Assembly (NCBI RefSeq): GCF_022549695.1
Contig: NZ_JAKZGS010000001.1
Coordinates: 325,815 to 389,814, forward strand
Reading direction: 5' to 3'
DNA length: 64,000 bases
Source of the DNA: Belliella calami
GTDB lineage: Bacteria > Bacteroidota > Bacteroidia > Cytophagales > Cyclobacteriaceae
The notes beneath the pieces are model-generated. The model was given only the letters and a program-made list of their open reading frames with translations. It ran no database searches and had not been told where the DNA came from. Shown piece after piece: positions 1 to 9,232 of this stretch. The translations under genes and the position numbers were made by a program. Position 1 is the first letter of the stretch; every line of letters starts with the position of its first letter.

Positions 1-800
1 GTACCGATTACAATTCCAAATTTATCAGCCAGTGGACCATTCAATGGATCATCATCATAAAACGCCCTACCCCACATAGCTGGCCATAAATAATTGCCTT
101 GCAGTCTTAGGATAAGTTCAAATACATTTTGGTAAAACTTATGATTAAACCCTCCAAATTTCTCATGCGTCCATCCTGATAAGGCTGGTGCCTCATCATT
201 GATGAAGATTCCTCTATATTTTACAGCAGGAGTACCTTTAGAATACACTCCATGATTGATATAAATGGAAGATTTTTCTTCTATTGGCACATCAGCCCAC
301 CAGTACCAGGGAGATACTCCTATTTGCTTTGAAAGTTCGTAAATCCCAAAAATCGTCCCTCTCTTATCACTGCCAACAATCACAAGTGCTTGATCAACAT
401 CTGGAAAAGGATTTTGGATAGTTTGGATTTGGAAGGTTTCCCATTTGTTTGCCAATGAAGAAACGTTGATTTTCCCATCCTTCACCAATTTATCAATCAA
501 CTTGCTTTGGCCAAGCTCGCCAATGATCACTACAGTTTTTTTGTCAACTCCATCTTTCAATAAATCAGGAGTCTTTCCTGTCACTGCATTGATATCTTTA
601 CGGAGGTTTTCTACAGCAATTAGAACTCCTTCATCACCCCCGTCAAAAACAATAGGCGTAGCAACTTCTTCAACCAGTTTAAAGCTATGTAAGGAAGGTG
701 TGGAAGAAAGAATATTGGAAATGTCTGATTGGGCATTTACCATGGATATGGAAAATACCCCTAGAAAAACAATGGTGGTTATTTTAAGTAATTCCTTCAT
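1..800 (-). CDS. GH115 alpha-glucuronidase, N-terminal part (cut by window edge)
   Basis: Open minus-strand frame from an ATG at 800 to the left edge without a stop, about 266 residues. It begins with a Sec signal peptide (MKELLKITTIVFLGVFSIS, ending in VNAQ). The later stretch RGIFINDEAPAL, FGGFNHKFY, LQGNYLWPAMWG and AFYDDDP is characteristic of the GH115 family, which removes (4-O-methyl)-glucuronic acid from internal xylose units of glucuronoxylan; it is therefore probably periplasmic or surface-associated. The C-terminal half and catalytic residues lie outside the window. It follows uxuA in the same direction, with only a decayed gene between, so co-transcription is likely. Family call is confident; exact substrate is inferred. 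Confidence 0.9.
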   Translation of the reverse strand, partial: MKELLKITTIVFLGVFSISMVNAQSDISNILSSTPSLHSFKLVEEVATPIVFDGGDEGVLIAVENLRKDINAVTGKTPDLLKDGVDKKTVVIIGELGQSKLIDKLVKDGKINVSSLANKWETFQIQTIQNPFPDVDQALVIVGSDKRGTIFGIYELSKQIGVSPWYWWADVPIEEKSSIYINHGVYSKGTPAVKYRGIFINDEAPALSGWTHEKFGGFNHKFYQNVFELILRLQGNYLWPAMWGRAFYDDDPLNGPLADKFGIVIG

Positions 801-837
801 TATTTGTTAGGTTTTTATTGGGTTTGGTCAATTCTAT

Positions 838-1034
838 TTAATCAAGAAGTCCTACAATCCTGTCTTTGAGCTCAATTGAGCTAGGGGCATTGCGTCCTTG
901 TCATGAATTCTTCCGTTTTTATCTACGATCATGTATCTAGGAATAGACTGAATTTGAAATTGCTCACTCATAAACTGAAATTCATCACCATTCAATAGGC
1001 CAAAATCTAACCTGATGAATTTTGATTCTATCAA
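838..1034 (-). pseudogene. C-terminal remnant of a thioredoxin-like (TlpA-type) protein, frameshifted
   Basis: About 60 codons resemble the C-terminal end of TlpA/thioredoxin-like proteins: FQIQSIPRYMIVDKNGRI is the usual beta-strand after the cis-proline loop. No N-terminal thioredoxin fold or CxxC part exists, because uxuA ends at 1036. Read as it stands, the frame runs into KDAMPLAQLSS and a stop at 852. Restoring one A in the run near 891-895 gives KDANAPSSIELKDRIVGLLD and a stop at 838, the normal family ending (NAP-PSS). So it is a 5'-truncated gene with a one-base deletion, or a sequencing error on top of a truncation. No function is likely. Confidence 0.65.
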
Positions 1035-1035
1035 A

Positions 1036-2217
1036 TCACATGTTGTTGGAATTCTTCATCCTAGCTATCCCCATTTCCAAACCACGCAGCTCAGCCAAGC
1101 CTTTTAGTCTTCCGATTGCTGAATAGCCAGGATTGGTTTCTTTGTGGAGATCATCAAGAATCTGATGCCCATGATCAGGTCTAAATGGAATAGGTACTTC
1201 TCTAGTGCTGTTAATGTCAACCAATTCTTTCATAACCTCAAACATATCAACATCACCATCAAGGTGATCCGATTCATAAAAGTTGCCAAACTGGTCTTTT
1301 TTGACATTTCTCAAGTGTGCAAAATAAACCCTTTCGCCAATTGCTTTCAATATCGATGGGAGATCGTTAAAACTGCCTGCACCTAGAGATCCTGTGCAAA
1401 AGCATACTCCATTGAATGGTTTGTCAACTGCATTCAAGATCCAAGACAAGTCATCATGGTTGGAGGCAATTCTCGGCAATCCCAAAATCGGAAAAGGAGG
1501 ATCATCTGGATGAATTGTCATTTTGATACCATTGGATTCACACACTTCGGCTATGCTTTCTAGGAACAAGACCAAATTTCTCCTCAAACCATCCTTTCCA
1601 ATTGCTTTATAAATCTCAAGGCTATTTCTCAACTGTGAAAGACTTACACTTCCTTCCGTGGGTACGCCCATGCAAATGATGGATTCCAAGAGTTGCTTTT
1701 TTTCTTCAGGAAAATCTTCAATTTTCTTCTCTAAAATCTCCAAATTAGCTTTGGAATAATCATCTCTTGCACCATCCCGCCTTAGAATATAAATATCAAA
1801 AAAAGCCAAATCAGACCAATCGAGGTAAAGAGCTTTTGCTCCATTTGGCAAAGAAAAACTCAAATCTGTTCTGGTCCAATCCAATACTGGCATAAAATTG
1901 TAGCAGATTGTTTTTAGCCCAGCTTGGGCAAGATGCGTAAGTGTTTGTTTATAGTTTTTGAGATACCTATCAGCATCTTTGGAGTTTGTTTTGATCGCTT
2001 CATGTACAGGAACTGACTCTACAACCGACCAAACCAATCCTGCCGACTCAATGATTCTCTTGCGTTCTATAATATCCTCGAAAGGCCAAATTTCCCCATG
2101 GGGAATCTGATGTAACGCAGAGACTATTCCTTTAGCTCCAGCCTGTTTGATATCAAGAAGACTTACAGGGTCATTTGGGCCATACCATCTCCAAGTCTGA
2201 ATTAGATGTTTTTTCAT
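1036..2217 (-). CDS. uxuA: Mannonate dehydratase
   Basis: A 393-residue cytoplasmic enzyme that converts D-mannonate to 2-keto-3-deoxy-D-gluconate (KDG), the last specific step of glucuronate breakdown. The N-terminus (TWRWYGPNDPVSLLDIKQAG, then GIVSALHQIPHGEIWP) is the classic UxuA signature. Metal-ligand candidates of the TIM-barrel family are visible: His236 in IHPDDPP, Cys274 in CTGSLG, His301 in HLRNV and the PDHGH motif at 347-351. Length is normal for the family. There is no signal peptide. It lies between the GH115 gene and a LacI-type operator region, so it is expected to use the glucuronate released by GH67/GH115. A hairpin with a T-run lies in its leader (2353-2388). Confidence 0.96.
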   Translation of the reverse strand: MKKHLIQTWRWYGPNDPVSLLDIKQAGAKGIVSALHQIPHGEIWPFEDIIERKRIIESAGLVWSVVESVPVHEAIKTNSKDADRYLKNYKQTLTHLAQAGLKTICYNFMPVLDWTRTDLSFSLPNGAKALYLDWSDLAFFDIYILRRDGARDDYSKANLEILEKKIEDFPEEKKQLLESIICMGVPTEGSVSLSQLRNSLEIYKAIGKDGLRRNLVLFLESIAEVCESNGIKMTIHPDDPPFPILGLPRIASNHDDLSWILNAVDKPFNGVCFCTGSLGAGSFNDLPSILKAIGERVYFAHLRNVKKDQFGNFYESDHLDGDVDMFEVMKELVDINSTREVPIPFRPDHGHQILDDLHKETNPGYSAIGRLKGLAELRGLEMGIARMKNSNNM

Positions 2218-2352
2218 TCAATGATTCCAATATTTTGATTTTGCTGGATTTCATTTAGCAGATACCCAACACTATTTGGTCAATAAACACTAAGTGGATT
2301 CCTAATCACAAAACCCTTACCCATTACAAACTTCTTGGATTGGGGTTTTGGC

Positions 2353-2388
2353 AAAATAAAACCGGAAGTTCCCAGAAGGAACTCCGGT
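2353..2388 (-). terminator. Rho-independent terminator-like hairpin in the uxuA leader
   Basis: Arms ACCGGA-A-GTTCC (2361-2372) and GGAACTCCGGT (2378-2388) pair with a single bulged A and a 5-nt loop. On the minus strand the hairpin is followed by TTTTATTTTG. No minus-strand gene lies upstream, because the regulator is divergent. It therefore sits in the 5' leader of uxuA, downstream of a possible -7 element (TAACTTTG at 2472-2465, with no good -33). It could be an attenuator or a leftover terminator of a lost gene. Confidence 0.6.
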
Positions 2389-2608
2389 AATGAATAATAA
2401 ACCCTAATATTTATTGAACTATGAATAACAAACACAAACCATTATAGAGATTTGCAATCTGTACCAAAGTTAAATCCTAAGAATTGCTGAAAATGTCTGA
2501 TTTATAGAAATCGATCCATTCGAAATTGCCTTATCGAAAAGGCAACAAAGACATTATCAGTGTGCAATTCACTTTCATGACATAAACTTGATGAAAAAAA
2601 AATAAAAA

Positions 2609-2622
2609 TGCAACCGATTTCA
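2609..2622. promoter_or_regulatory. LacI-family operator (copy 1)
   Basis: TGCAACCGATTTCA fits the LacI/GalR-family palindrome TGnAAnCGnTTnCA at every fixed position. It lies between uxuA and the divergent regulator gene. The same word recurs upstream of susC and GH67, which supports a shared regulator. Confidence 0.7.
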
Positions 2623-2738
2623 TAAAATTTTAAATATTTTTATGAGGATGATGATTTGAGCAACTATCAGTTAAAAGTTTGTGAAAATAAAACTTCTAAA
2701 ATACAGATACAGAATTCGTTTAAAAAACAACCTTATCA

Positions 2739-2768
2739 TTGATATCTCCGACAACAAGCATACCTTTG
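2739..2768 (+). promoter_or_regulatory. Bacteroidota-type promoter of the lacI regulator
   Basis: TTG at 2739-2741, a 19-nt spacer and TACCTTTG at 2761-2768 match the -33/-7 consensus TTG-N19-TAnnTTTG of the Bacteroidota primary sigma factor. The predicted transcript starts near 2775, leaving a leader of about 165 nt before the ATG at 2941. A half-degenerate operator lies within that leader. Confidence 0.6.
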
Positions 2769-2806
2769 TGAGAAGACAAACTCAACCTGTTTGAGCGATC
2801 TATGGC

Positions 2807-2820
2807 AACAATCGATTTCA
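2807..2820. promoter_or_regulatory. Degenerate LacI-family operator (copy 4)
   Basis: AACAATCGATTTCA keeps AAnCGnTTnCA of the palindrome, but the outer TG is AA. It lies just downstream of the predicted start of the regulator transcript, a typical place for autorepression. Weaker than the three exact copies. Confidence 0.4.
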
Positions 2821-2940
2821 ATAAATTTGGTGGAATTTAAATTAAAAGAAGGAAGTTTTTTATATTCCACTATTTTTACGAATAGAACACAAGCAGAATG
2901 GAAATCTATTTTGTTGAATTAAATTACATTTAATCCTAGA

Positions 2941-3975
2941 ATGGAGAAAGACATAACGATATACGACATCGCAAGGGATCTTGGTGTTTCACCCACTACG
3001 GTAAGCAGAGCGTTAAACAACCACCCAGCTGTAAAGGAAAAGACAAAGAAAAAGATTTTTCAGGCGGCTTCTGACATGGGTTACCAGTCCAATATATTTG
3101 CTGCGAACTTGAGAAGCAAAAGGACAAACAATATCGGCGTGATCGTACCAAGTTTGAACAGTAATTTCCAGGCATCAGTATTGGCTGGGATGGAGAAAGT
3201 AGCCAATGCTGCAGGATTCAATCTAGTAATAAGTCAATCACTCGAGTCCATTGAAAAGGAAATTGCCAATACCCGCTCTATGTTCAATAGTAGGGTTGAT
3301 GGATTATTGGTTTCTTTGGCAAGCGATGCCGAGAATTTGGCACATTTTGCTCCATTTCACAAAAGAGGTATACCCGTCATCTTCTATGATAGGATTGCCA
3401 ACAGCGACAGTAGCACTGGTGTCGCCATTGACAATATTCAAGCCGCACAAATAGCTACCAACCACCTTATAGACCAAGGTTGCAAAAAGATAGTTCATGT
3501 ATTGGGAAGTACAAATGTAAGTGTGTATTCTGACCGATTAAAAGGCTATAAATATGCCTTGATGGACAAAAATATTTCTTTCGATCAAGATCAAATCATT
3601 GTACTCTCTGACATCAATGAAGAAGCTGGTGAGAAGATCGTAGCACAAATCTTGAAAATGGATCCACTTCCCGACGGTATTTTCATTTCCAACGATGCAT
3701 GTGCAGCTAGCTGTATGAACCATCTAAAGCAAAAAGGCATAAGAATCCCTGAAGACATGGCTATTGTAGGATTCAACAATGAATTGATTTCAAGACTTGT
3801 AGAACCAAAAATCACCACGATTAACTACCCTGGGTTTGAAATGGGAGAAGTTGCCATGAAAAACATGATCAATTATTTGGACGAACCTTCAAACACCACC
3901 CTTCACAACACAAACAAAATTACTTTAAGATCAGAATTACTGATCAGAGAGTCTTCTTTGAAAAAGAAAAAATAA
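2941..3975 (+). CDS. LacI/GalR-family transcriptional regulator
   Basis: A 344-residue regulator. The N-terminal helix-turn-helix is IYDIARDLGVSPTTVSRALN (residues 7-26), followed by the hinge-helix region (NIFAANLRSKRTNNIGVIVP). A periplasmic-binding-protein-like effector domain then covers about 60-340 (VDGLLVSLAS, GIPVIFYDR, IFISNDACA, IVGFNNE). It starts 165 nt downstream of a good promoter and ends in a shared terminator. The four operator-like sites around it, susC and GH67 suggest it controls the left, glucuronate-related block, with a xylan- or uronate-derived sugar as ligand. The effector identity and the sign of control are inferred. Confidence 0.93.
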   Translation: MEKDITIYDIARDLGVSPTTVSRALNNHPAVKEKTKKKIFQAASDMGYQSNIFAANLRSKRTNNIGVIVPSLNSNFQASVLAGMEKVANAAGFNLVISQSLESIEKEIANTRSMFNSRVDGLLVSLASDAENLAHFAPFHKRGIPVIFYDRIANSDSSTGVAIDNIQAAQIATNHLIDQGCKKIVHVLGSTNVSVYSDRLKGYKYALMDKNISFDQDQIIVLSDINEEAGEKIVAQILKMDPLPDGIFISNDACAASCMNHLKQKGIRIPEDMAIVGFNNELISRLVEPKITTINYPGFEMGEVAMKNMINYLDEPSNTTLHNTNKITLRSELLIRESSLKKKK

Positions 3976-4006
3976 AAAATGGAAACTTTTAAAGCTTCCA
4001 TTTTTT
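3974..4006. terminator. Bidirectional terminator between lacI and susD
   Basis: Arms AAAAAATGGAA (3974-3984) and TTCCATTTTTT (3996-4006) with an inner CTTT/AAAG helix give a near-perfect hairpin with T-runs on both strands. It serves lacI from the left and the convergent susC-susD transcript from the right. Confidence 0.75.
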
Positions 4007-4040
4007 ATTTTTTAAAATCTAAAGAAATCCAATTTTCAAA

Positions 4041-5984
4041 TCAATAGCCAGGGTTTTGATAGATTGCCCTATCCCCTTCCATGGCATCAATTTGACCTTG
4101 AGGAATAGGTCTCAAGTAATGAAAAGGCTGAATGTTTCTGGTGACAGTTTGAGGAGTACGGTCACTATAACTCATCCCTCCTATCTGATATGTCCCAGCG
4201 AGCTCTTCCCACTTTTGAGTTCTGATCAGGTCATACCACCTGTATCCTTCCCCATAGTATTCTCTCGACCTCTCAGCCAAAATATAGTTGACATCTATTT
4301 CAGCTGGAGTAGCTGCTATCATTTCAGCGCTATTATCTTCGATTTTTTCTTCATTTCCATTGTTATTCCATCTCCATACACCTGCTCTTGCCCTGATCAC
4401 ATTGATCAATTCGCGAGCACTCATAGACCCTGTAGCACCTTGTACCGCCGCTTCTGCTGCTATGAAATAAAGTTCAGACAGCTTGGCAATATTAAAAGGT
4501 CTAGTACTACCAGCATTTGGTTCCCCAAGACCTGATCCACTATCCGTTCTATAGGGCCCAAGCTTCCAAAGACCTGGGTGAACAATCCTACTTATACCAC
4601 TCGGGGAAATGACAAAATCTGATCTTCCAGGTAAAATTCCTGCACCTATATTTCCTCCCAAACTCGAAGGAGACGGGTAATTTATCGCTTGATCAGGCTC
4701 TTCGTCCAAAAAGGTTAGAATAGCATCACCTGCCTGAACTTCCATTAAGTTTGCATTATACATAGGCCCACTAATCAATGGAGTCCTGTCATTATTAGCT
4801 CTATAAACTGTAGTGAATGTCCCATCGTACCTAGAGTCATTGGTTTTGTCTGCAAAAGTATTGGTAATCACACCAATAGGCGGAGCCATTCTTGTCCAAG
4901 GCCTACCTGTAGCTTGAATTGCTTCCCTTCTGACAGACTCTATATTACCCACCCATTCACTTGAAGATGAACTACTTCTGAGCACTGTGTAATTCCATGT
5001 CATCATCCAGCCAGCAAAATTATCCGGTGCAGCACCATTACCCCACACGAGACTTCCACCATTGTAGAATTCACTATCCTCAGTATGATCAGCATATAAT
5101 AGCAACTCGCTATTTCTATCGTTCTGAGCCAAATTCACATCGTAAAATGTTTCTTGAAGAGAAAATGGCCCTGGATCATTAATTGCATCCATTGCTATAT
5201 TATAAGCTTCTTGATAATACCACTGAGCCGAATTTCCATCAGGATCCTGTCTTGGCGTCTCTGGATAAGTTGGTATGTTGTTTGGATTATCTAGCCACCA
5301 AGCATACGTCAAATATGCCTTTGCCAAGTACAGCCTTGCCAAAGTTTTAGTCGCTGTGCCTGTTAGCCTTGGGACAGAAGGCAAATCGTCAATAGCCTGA
5401 AGCATATCGGGAAAAACACCTCTTGTATAAACTTCCGGAACTGTATTTCTTACTGATGTCCTAGAAGGTTCAATATTGAAAGCCAATTCACCTGAGCCTA
5501 AATCCAAAGGAACTCCTCCGAAAGTCTGAACTAGCAAGAAATAGTCAAAGGCCCTAAAGAACCTTGCTTCCGCAACTAGCGCCTCTGAAACTCCAGCTTC
5601 TGGAGCAAATTCAATAATCCCATTAGCTGTATTGATATTTGAAAAAGCGGCTCCCCAGAGTGCATCTGCTCTACTGTTGTTAGGATCAATATCTCCTTGA
5701 CCACTTAAGTCCATCACCAGAAAATTTTGATCTGCACTTTGTGCATAAGTAGCTTCATCAGTTCCTGTAAGAGTGGTATTATAATAGTATGCTTGTCCAT
5801 ATATATATCTTAAATGTGCATACATAGAGGTAATACCTCCAAAGATTCCTTCCTCAGTTTGGAAAAAACCTGGTTCAAAAATGCTCCTTGGTTGCTCTTC
5901 TAATATGTCTGTACATGAAACTAAAAGCAAACCAGTCAAAAGAAACACCTTGATTGATTTTAAGTATAATTGTATATTTTTCAT
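4041..5984 (-). CDS. susD: SusD/RagB-family outer-membrane glycan-binding lipoprotein
   Basis: A 647-residue lipoprotein with a signal peptide ending LLLVSC (lipobox Cys around residue 24), then DILEEQPRSIFEPGFFQTEEG, a typical SusD start. Later parts include EARFFRAFDYFLLVQTFGGVPL (TPR-like helices; R-FRA-YF-L-- pattern) and the C-terminal AERSREYYGEGYRWYDLIRT and LRPIPQGQID motifs. SusD caps the SusC barrel at the cell surface and binds oligosaccharides. It is downstream of and 5 nt from susC in the same transcript, and ends at the shared terminator. Substrate is inferred from context to be glucuronoxylan oligosaccharides. Confidence 0.96.
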   Translation of the reverse strand: MKNIQLYLKSIKVFLLTGLLLVSCTDILEEQPRSIFEPGFFQTEEGIFGGITSMYAHLRYIYGQAYYYNTTLTGTDEATYAQSADQNFLVMDLSGQGDIDPNNSRADALWGAAFSNINTANGIIEFAPEAGVSEALVAEARFFRAFDYFLLVQTFGGVPLDLGSGELAFNIEPSRTSVRNTVPEVYTRGVFPDMLQAIDDLPSVPRLTGTATKTLARLYLAKAYLTYAWWLDNPNNIPTYPETPRQDPDGNSAQWYYQEAYNIAMDAINDPGPFSLQETFYDVNLAQNDRNSELLLYADHTEDSEFYNGGSLVWGNGAAPDNFAGWMMTWNYTVLRSSSSSSEWVGNIESVRREAIQATGRPWTRMAPPIGVITNTFADKTNDSRYDGTFTTVYRANNDRTPLISGPMYNANLMEVQAGDAILTFLDEEPDQAINYPSPSSLGGNIGAGILPGRSDFVISPSGISRIVHPGLWKLGPYRTDSGSGLGEPNAGSTRPFNIAKLSELYFIAAEAAVQGATGSMSARELINVIRARAGVWRWNNNGNEEKIEDNSAEMIAATPAEIDVNYILAERSREYYGEGYRWYDLIRTQKWEELAGTYQIGGMSYSDRTPQTVTRNIQPFHYLRPIPQGQIDAMEGDRAIYQNPGY

Positions 5985-5989
5985 GGTAT

Positions 5990-8900
5990 TTAGAATGTCA
6001 AGTTAAGACCTATAATAAAATTTCGTGTAGCTGGTGAATTGGTACCAATGGTTAACAACCTACTTGGAATAGCATCTGTAATGGCTGCATTCTGGTCACC
6101 AAACGAGTTGGTCTCTGGATCCAAACCAGTTTCTCTGTTGAATGGAGAAAATAGGACAAATGGATTTTGAACTGCACCATAAACCCTTAATCTACTCATT
6201 CCTGACTTGGTCATCCACTTGGAAGCATTGTCAAAATTATACCCCAAAGTCATTGTACGGATCTTCAAATACGATGCATCAAAATAGCCTAAAGTACTTC
6301 CATACTTTGGATTATCACCACTTGCCAAACCACCAGGTGCAGGATACCTAGCCTCTGTATTCTCTGGAGTCCAGTAATCCACAGACACATTATTCCTCCT
6401 ACCACTCATTAGGTTCAAATAACCTGACGAAGAATGAAGGGTACTGATCAATACTCCGCCACTTTTGAAAGTACCTATAATACTTAGATCAAAATTTTTG
6501 TAGGCAACACGGGTATTGAAACCACCCATAAAGTTTGGCTGAAGATCTAGGATTTGACGATCATCTGGACCAATCGCTCTGGTAGGAACTCCTTCATCAT
6601 CAAAATCACCAGTATATTTCACTTTAATCATACCTACGTTTCCTCCTGGCTCCAAAATATCCCTGTGAGCATCACCTTCCTGCCACAAACCAACATACTG
6701 ATGATCAAAAATCACATCGATTGGGTGTCCGACAAACCACCAGTTTCCCTCATCCCTATCTTGCCCTGAAGCCAAAGAAACCAATTGATTTCTATTCGCA
6801 TAAATATTGACTCCAGCTTCCCAACTCCAGTCATTGTTTTCGAATATCAATCCATTTAAAGCCAACTCCACACCTTTGTTTTGAGTCTCGCCAATATTTG
6901 CTGTATAGCTCCCTACTCCAGAAGTAGCCGGAAGGTTTACTCCCAAAAGGATATCCTTTGTGTTTGTAATATAGTACTCCAAACTACCAGTCAGTCGGTT
7001 GTTAAACAAACCAAAATCAACCCCTACATTGTAAGTTTCTGAATATTCCCATCCTAGATTTGGATTCGGAAGAGAATTTACAAAGTACCCTGTCAATAAG
7101 GCATCATTGCCAAAGTTATATGGCCGTATTCCCAAACCTCCCAAAGTAGCATATGGAGCTATCGCTTGATTTGATGTTTGTCCATATCCAAGTCTGAGTT
7201 TGAGCATATCCACTTGAGAGACATTATTCATAAATGATTCTTTGCCAAGATTCCAACCTACCGAGACAGCGGGATAGGTATGCCATTTGTAACCAGGAGC
7301 TAGTCTGGAAGACCCATCAGACCTCAGCGTTGCAGAGATCATATATTTATCATCGTAAGAATACATCACACGACCCATTAATGAACTCAAACCCCAAAGC
7401 TGATAATTTTGGTCATTAGGATTGATTTGGATTTCACCGTCTGAATTTCCCAGGTTGTAAAACTGGAATTGATCGGCTGCAATATCCCTTGCCCACATTC
7501 TCGAGCTATAGAACTTATTCTGTTCGTTGGCATATAAAGCTGTCACATTTACAATATGCTTATCTGCAAAAATCCTGTCATAGGTAATCAAATTCTCCAT
7601 GATCCAATGAAAATTATGTGAATTACCTACCGCTGCAAACGACTCCGTATCTGGATTTGGGCTATTTACTCCTCTGGCAGTAAACTCGCCATTGTTGGTT
7701 TGACGATAATCCAAACCTAAGTTTGCTCTATATTTCAAACCTTCTATACCTGGAATTTTCAACTCAGCATAAAGGGCATTGTAGGTGGCATAAGTTCGGT
7801 TTTCATTCAACCATTGCCCATCCAATTCATTCAACACATCTCTTGTTCCAACCCAAACATCATCCATTGGCATACTAATATTTCTTCTTCTAGAACCATC
7901 AGGATTAAATGGACTTGCAAGTGGGGACAAACTTAATATACCATACGAACCTACCTGTGAACCTTGAGTTGTATTGAAGTTACTATTGCTGTTGAACCCA
8001 ATTCTCAAATGATTCCCAATTTCCTGATCCACCGCTGCTCGCATCGAAATCCTATCAAACTGCTGGGTCGGTACAACCCCTTCATCATGATAATATCCCA
8101 ATCCAAAGCTATACGTGCTTTTCTCTCCACCACCAGACACATTTACATCATGACTAGACATTGTACCTGTCTGATAAAACAATCCTTGCCAATCTGTATT
8201 TACATCATTGGATTCGCTTGCACCTGGGCTTTCGAACAAACCAGCAGCTTCCCTCATTGCAAGAAACTCAGGGCCATCCATCATAGGGTAAGGTGAAAAA
8301 ACTGTCCGAGGACCATGAAAACCACTATAACTCACCTTTGCTTTCTGTCCCTTAAATCCTTTTTTGGTAGTAACCAAAACCACACCATTTGCTCCCCTAG
8401 ATCCATAAATGGCAGTAGCAGAAGCATCTTTCAAAATATCAATGCTATCAATGTCTTCGGGATTGATATCTGCTATTGATCCAGCAAAAGGTATCCCATT
8501 CAGCACAATCAAAGGATCATTGCTGGCAGTAAGAGACCTATTTCCACGAATCCTAATTTGCATTGTAGCTCCAGGCTGCGAGGAAGTCTGGGAAATATCT
8601 ACACCAGGCAATCTACCTTGTAGTGCTTGTGATATGTTCGCTGAGGGAACTTCTCGCATAACATCTCCTCCAATCGATGCCACTGAGCCAGTGACAGCTT
8701 CTTGCCGCATGGTACCGTAACCCACCACAACGACTTCGTCCAAGGAACTGACATCAGCACTCATATTGACCGTAATAGATGATCTATTTCCTACCAAAAT
8801 CTCTTGGGTAGCAAATCCTATGTAGCTCACTACCAAAGTAGCTCCACTCTGTACACTGATACTAAAATCACCATCCAATCCTGTAACTACACCATTTGTA

Positions 8901-9094
8901 GTACCTTTTTCCTGAACCGAAGCTCCCGGCAGTCCCATTTCTTCTTCATCGAGAACCACCCCCGTTATGTTCACTGTTTGAGCTTCTGATAAAAAGCTAA
9001 CAAAAGTAAATAATAGCATTGCCCAAATTTGGGCAAACCATTTAACAGATTTTTTTTTCCCAGGTCCATTAATCCTAGCTGATCTTAAATCCAT
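5990..9094 (-). CDS. susC: SusC/RagA-family TonB-dependent transporter
   Basis: A 1034-residue outer-membrane transporter. After a signal region (KSVKWFAQIWAMLLFTFVSF, ending SEAQ) it has a CarboxypepD_reg-like domain (ITGVVLDEEEMGLPGASVQ), the VVVGYGT motif, a plug domain (LQGRLPGVDISQ, IRIRGNRSLTASNDPLIVLN, ILKDASATAIYGSRGANGVV) and a beta-barrel ending in a terminal Phe (FIIGLNLTF). It imports oligosaccharides using TonB energy, paired with the SusD gene directly downstream. Its leader holds an exact LacI-type operator (9219-9232) and a pair of mutually exclusive hairpins (9125-9179). The chosen ATG leaves a rather long charged segment before the hydrophobic core, so a later start cannot be excluded. 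Confidence 0.96.
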   Translation of the reverse strand: MDLRSARINGPGKKKSVKWFAQIWAMLLFTFVSFLSEAQTVNITGVVLDEEEMGLPGASVQEKGTTNGVVTGLDGDFSISVQSGATLVVSYIGFATQEILVGNRSSITVNMSADVSSLDEVVVVGYGTMRQEAVTGSVASIGGDVMREVPSANISQALQGRLPGVDISQTSSQPGATMQIRIRGNRSLTASNDPLIVLNGIPFAGSIADINPEDIDSIDILKDASATAIYGSRGANGVVLVTTKKGFKGQKAKVSYSGFHGPRTVFSPYPMMDGPEFLAMREAAGLFESPGASESNDVNTDWQGLFYQTGTMSSHDVNVSGGGEKSTYSFGLGYYHDEGVVPTQQFDRISMRAAVDQEIGNHLRIGFNSNSNFNTTQGSQVGSYGILSLSPLASPFNPDGSRRRNISMPMDDVWVGTRDVLNELDGQWLNENRTYATYNALYAELKIPGIEGLKYRANLGLDYRQTNNGEFTARGVNSPNPDTESFAAVGNSHNFHWIMENLITYDRIFADKHIVNVTALYANEQNKFYSSRMWARDIAADQFQFYNLGNSDGEIQINPNDQNYQLWGLSSLMGRVMYSYDDKYMISATLRSDGSSRLAPGYKWHTYPAVSVGWNLGKESFMNNVSQVDMLKLRLGYGQTSNQAIAPYATLGGLGIRPYNFGNDALLTGYFVNSLPNPNLGWEYSETYNVGVDFGLFNNRLTGSLEYYITNTKDILLGVNLPATSGVGSYTANIGETQNKGVELALNGLIFENNDWSWEAGVNIYANRNQLVSLASGQDRDEGNWWFVGHPIDVIFDHQYVGLWQEGDAHRDILEPGGNVGMIKVKYTGDFDDEGVPTRAIGPDDRQILDLQPNFMGGFNTRVAYKNFDLSIIGTFKSGGVLISTLHSSSGYLNLMSGRRNNVSVDYWTPENTEARYPAPGGLASGDNPKYGSTLGYFDASYLKIRTMTLGYNFDNASKWMTKSGMSRLRVYGAVQNPFVLFSPFNRETGLDPETNSFGDQNAAITDAIPSRLLTIGTNSPATRNFIIGLNLTF

Positions 9095-9124
9095 AAGTCT
9101 GATTATTTTGAGGTTTAGTTTTTT

Positions 9125-9179
9125 GAAAGTATCAATTAGATCACTATCAGTTTCTTAAATCAAAAAACTGATACTTTTC
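9125..9179 (-). promoter_or_regulatory. Alternative stem-loops in the susC leader
   Basis: TATCAGTTT (9145-9153) pairs with AAACTGATA (9165-9173). GAAAGTATCA (9125-9134) can instead pair with TGATACTTTTC (9169-9179), allowing one mismatch. The right arms overlap at TGATA, so the two helices exclude one another. The region lies 31-85 nt upstream of the susC start. Confidence 0.4.
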
Positions 9180-9218
9180 CATCAATAATCATTAAACTTC
9201 CTAAAAATTCATTTTAAT

Positions 9219-9232
9219 TGCAACCGATTTCA
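9219..9232. promoter_or_regulatory. LacI-family operator (copy 2)
   Basis: TGCAACCGATTTCA, identical to copy 1 and an exact TGnAAnCGnTTnCA match, about 125 nt upstream of susC in the susC/GH67 divergent region. No clear -7 element was found for susC. Confidence 0.7.

Noticed and set aside
2505-2520. TAGAAATCGATCCA as a further operator
   Set aside because: Too many mismatches to the palindrome compared with the three exact copies.
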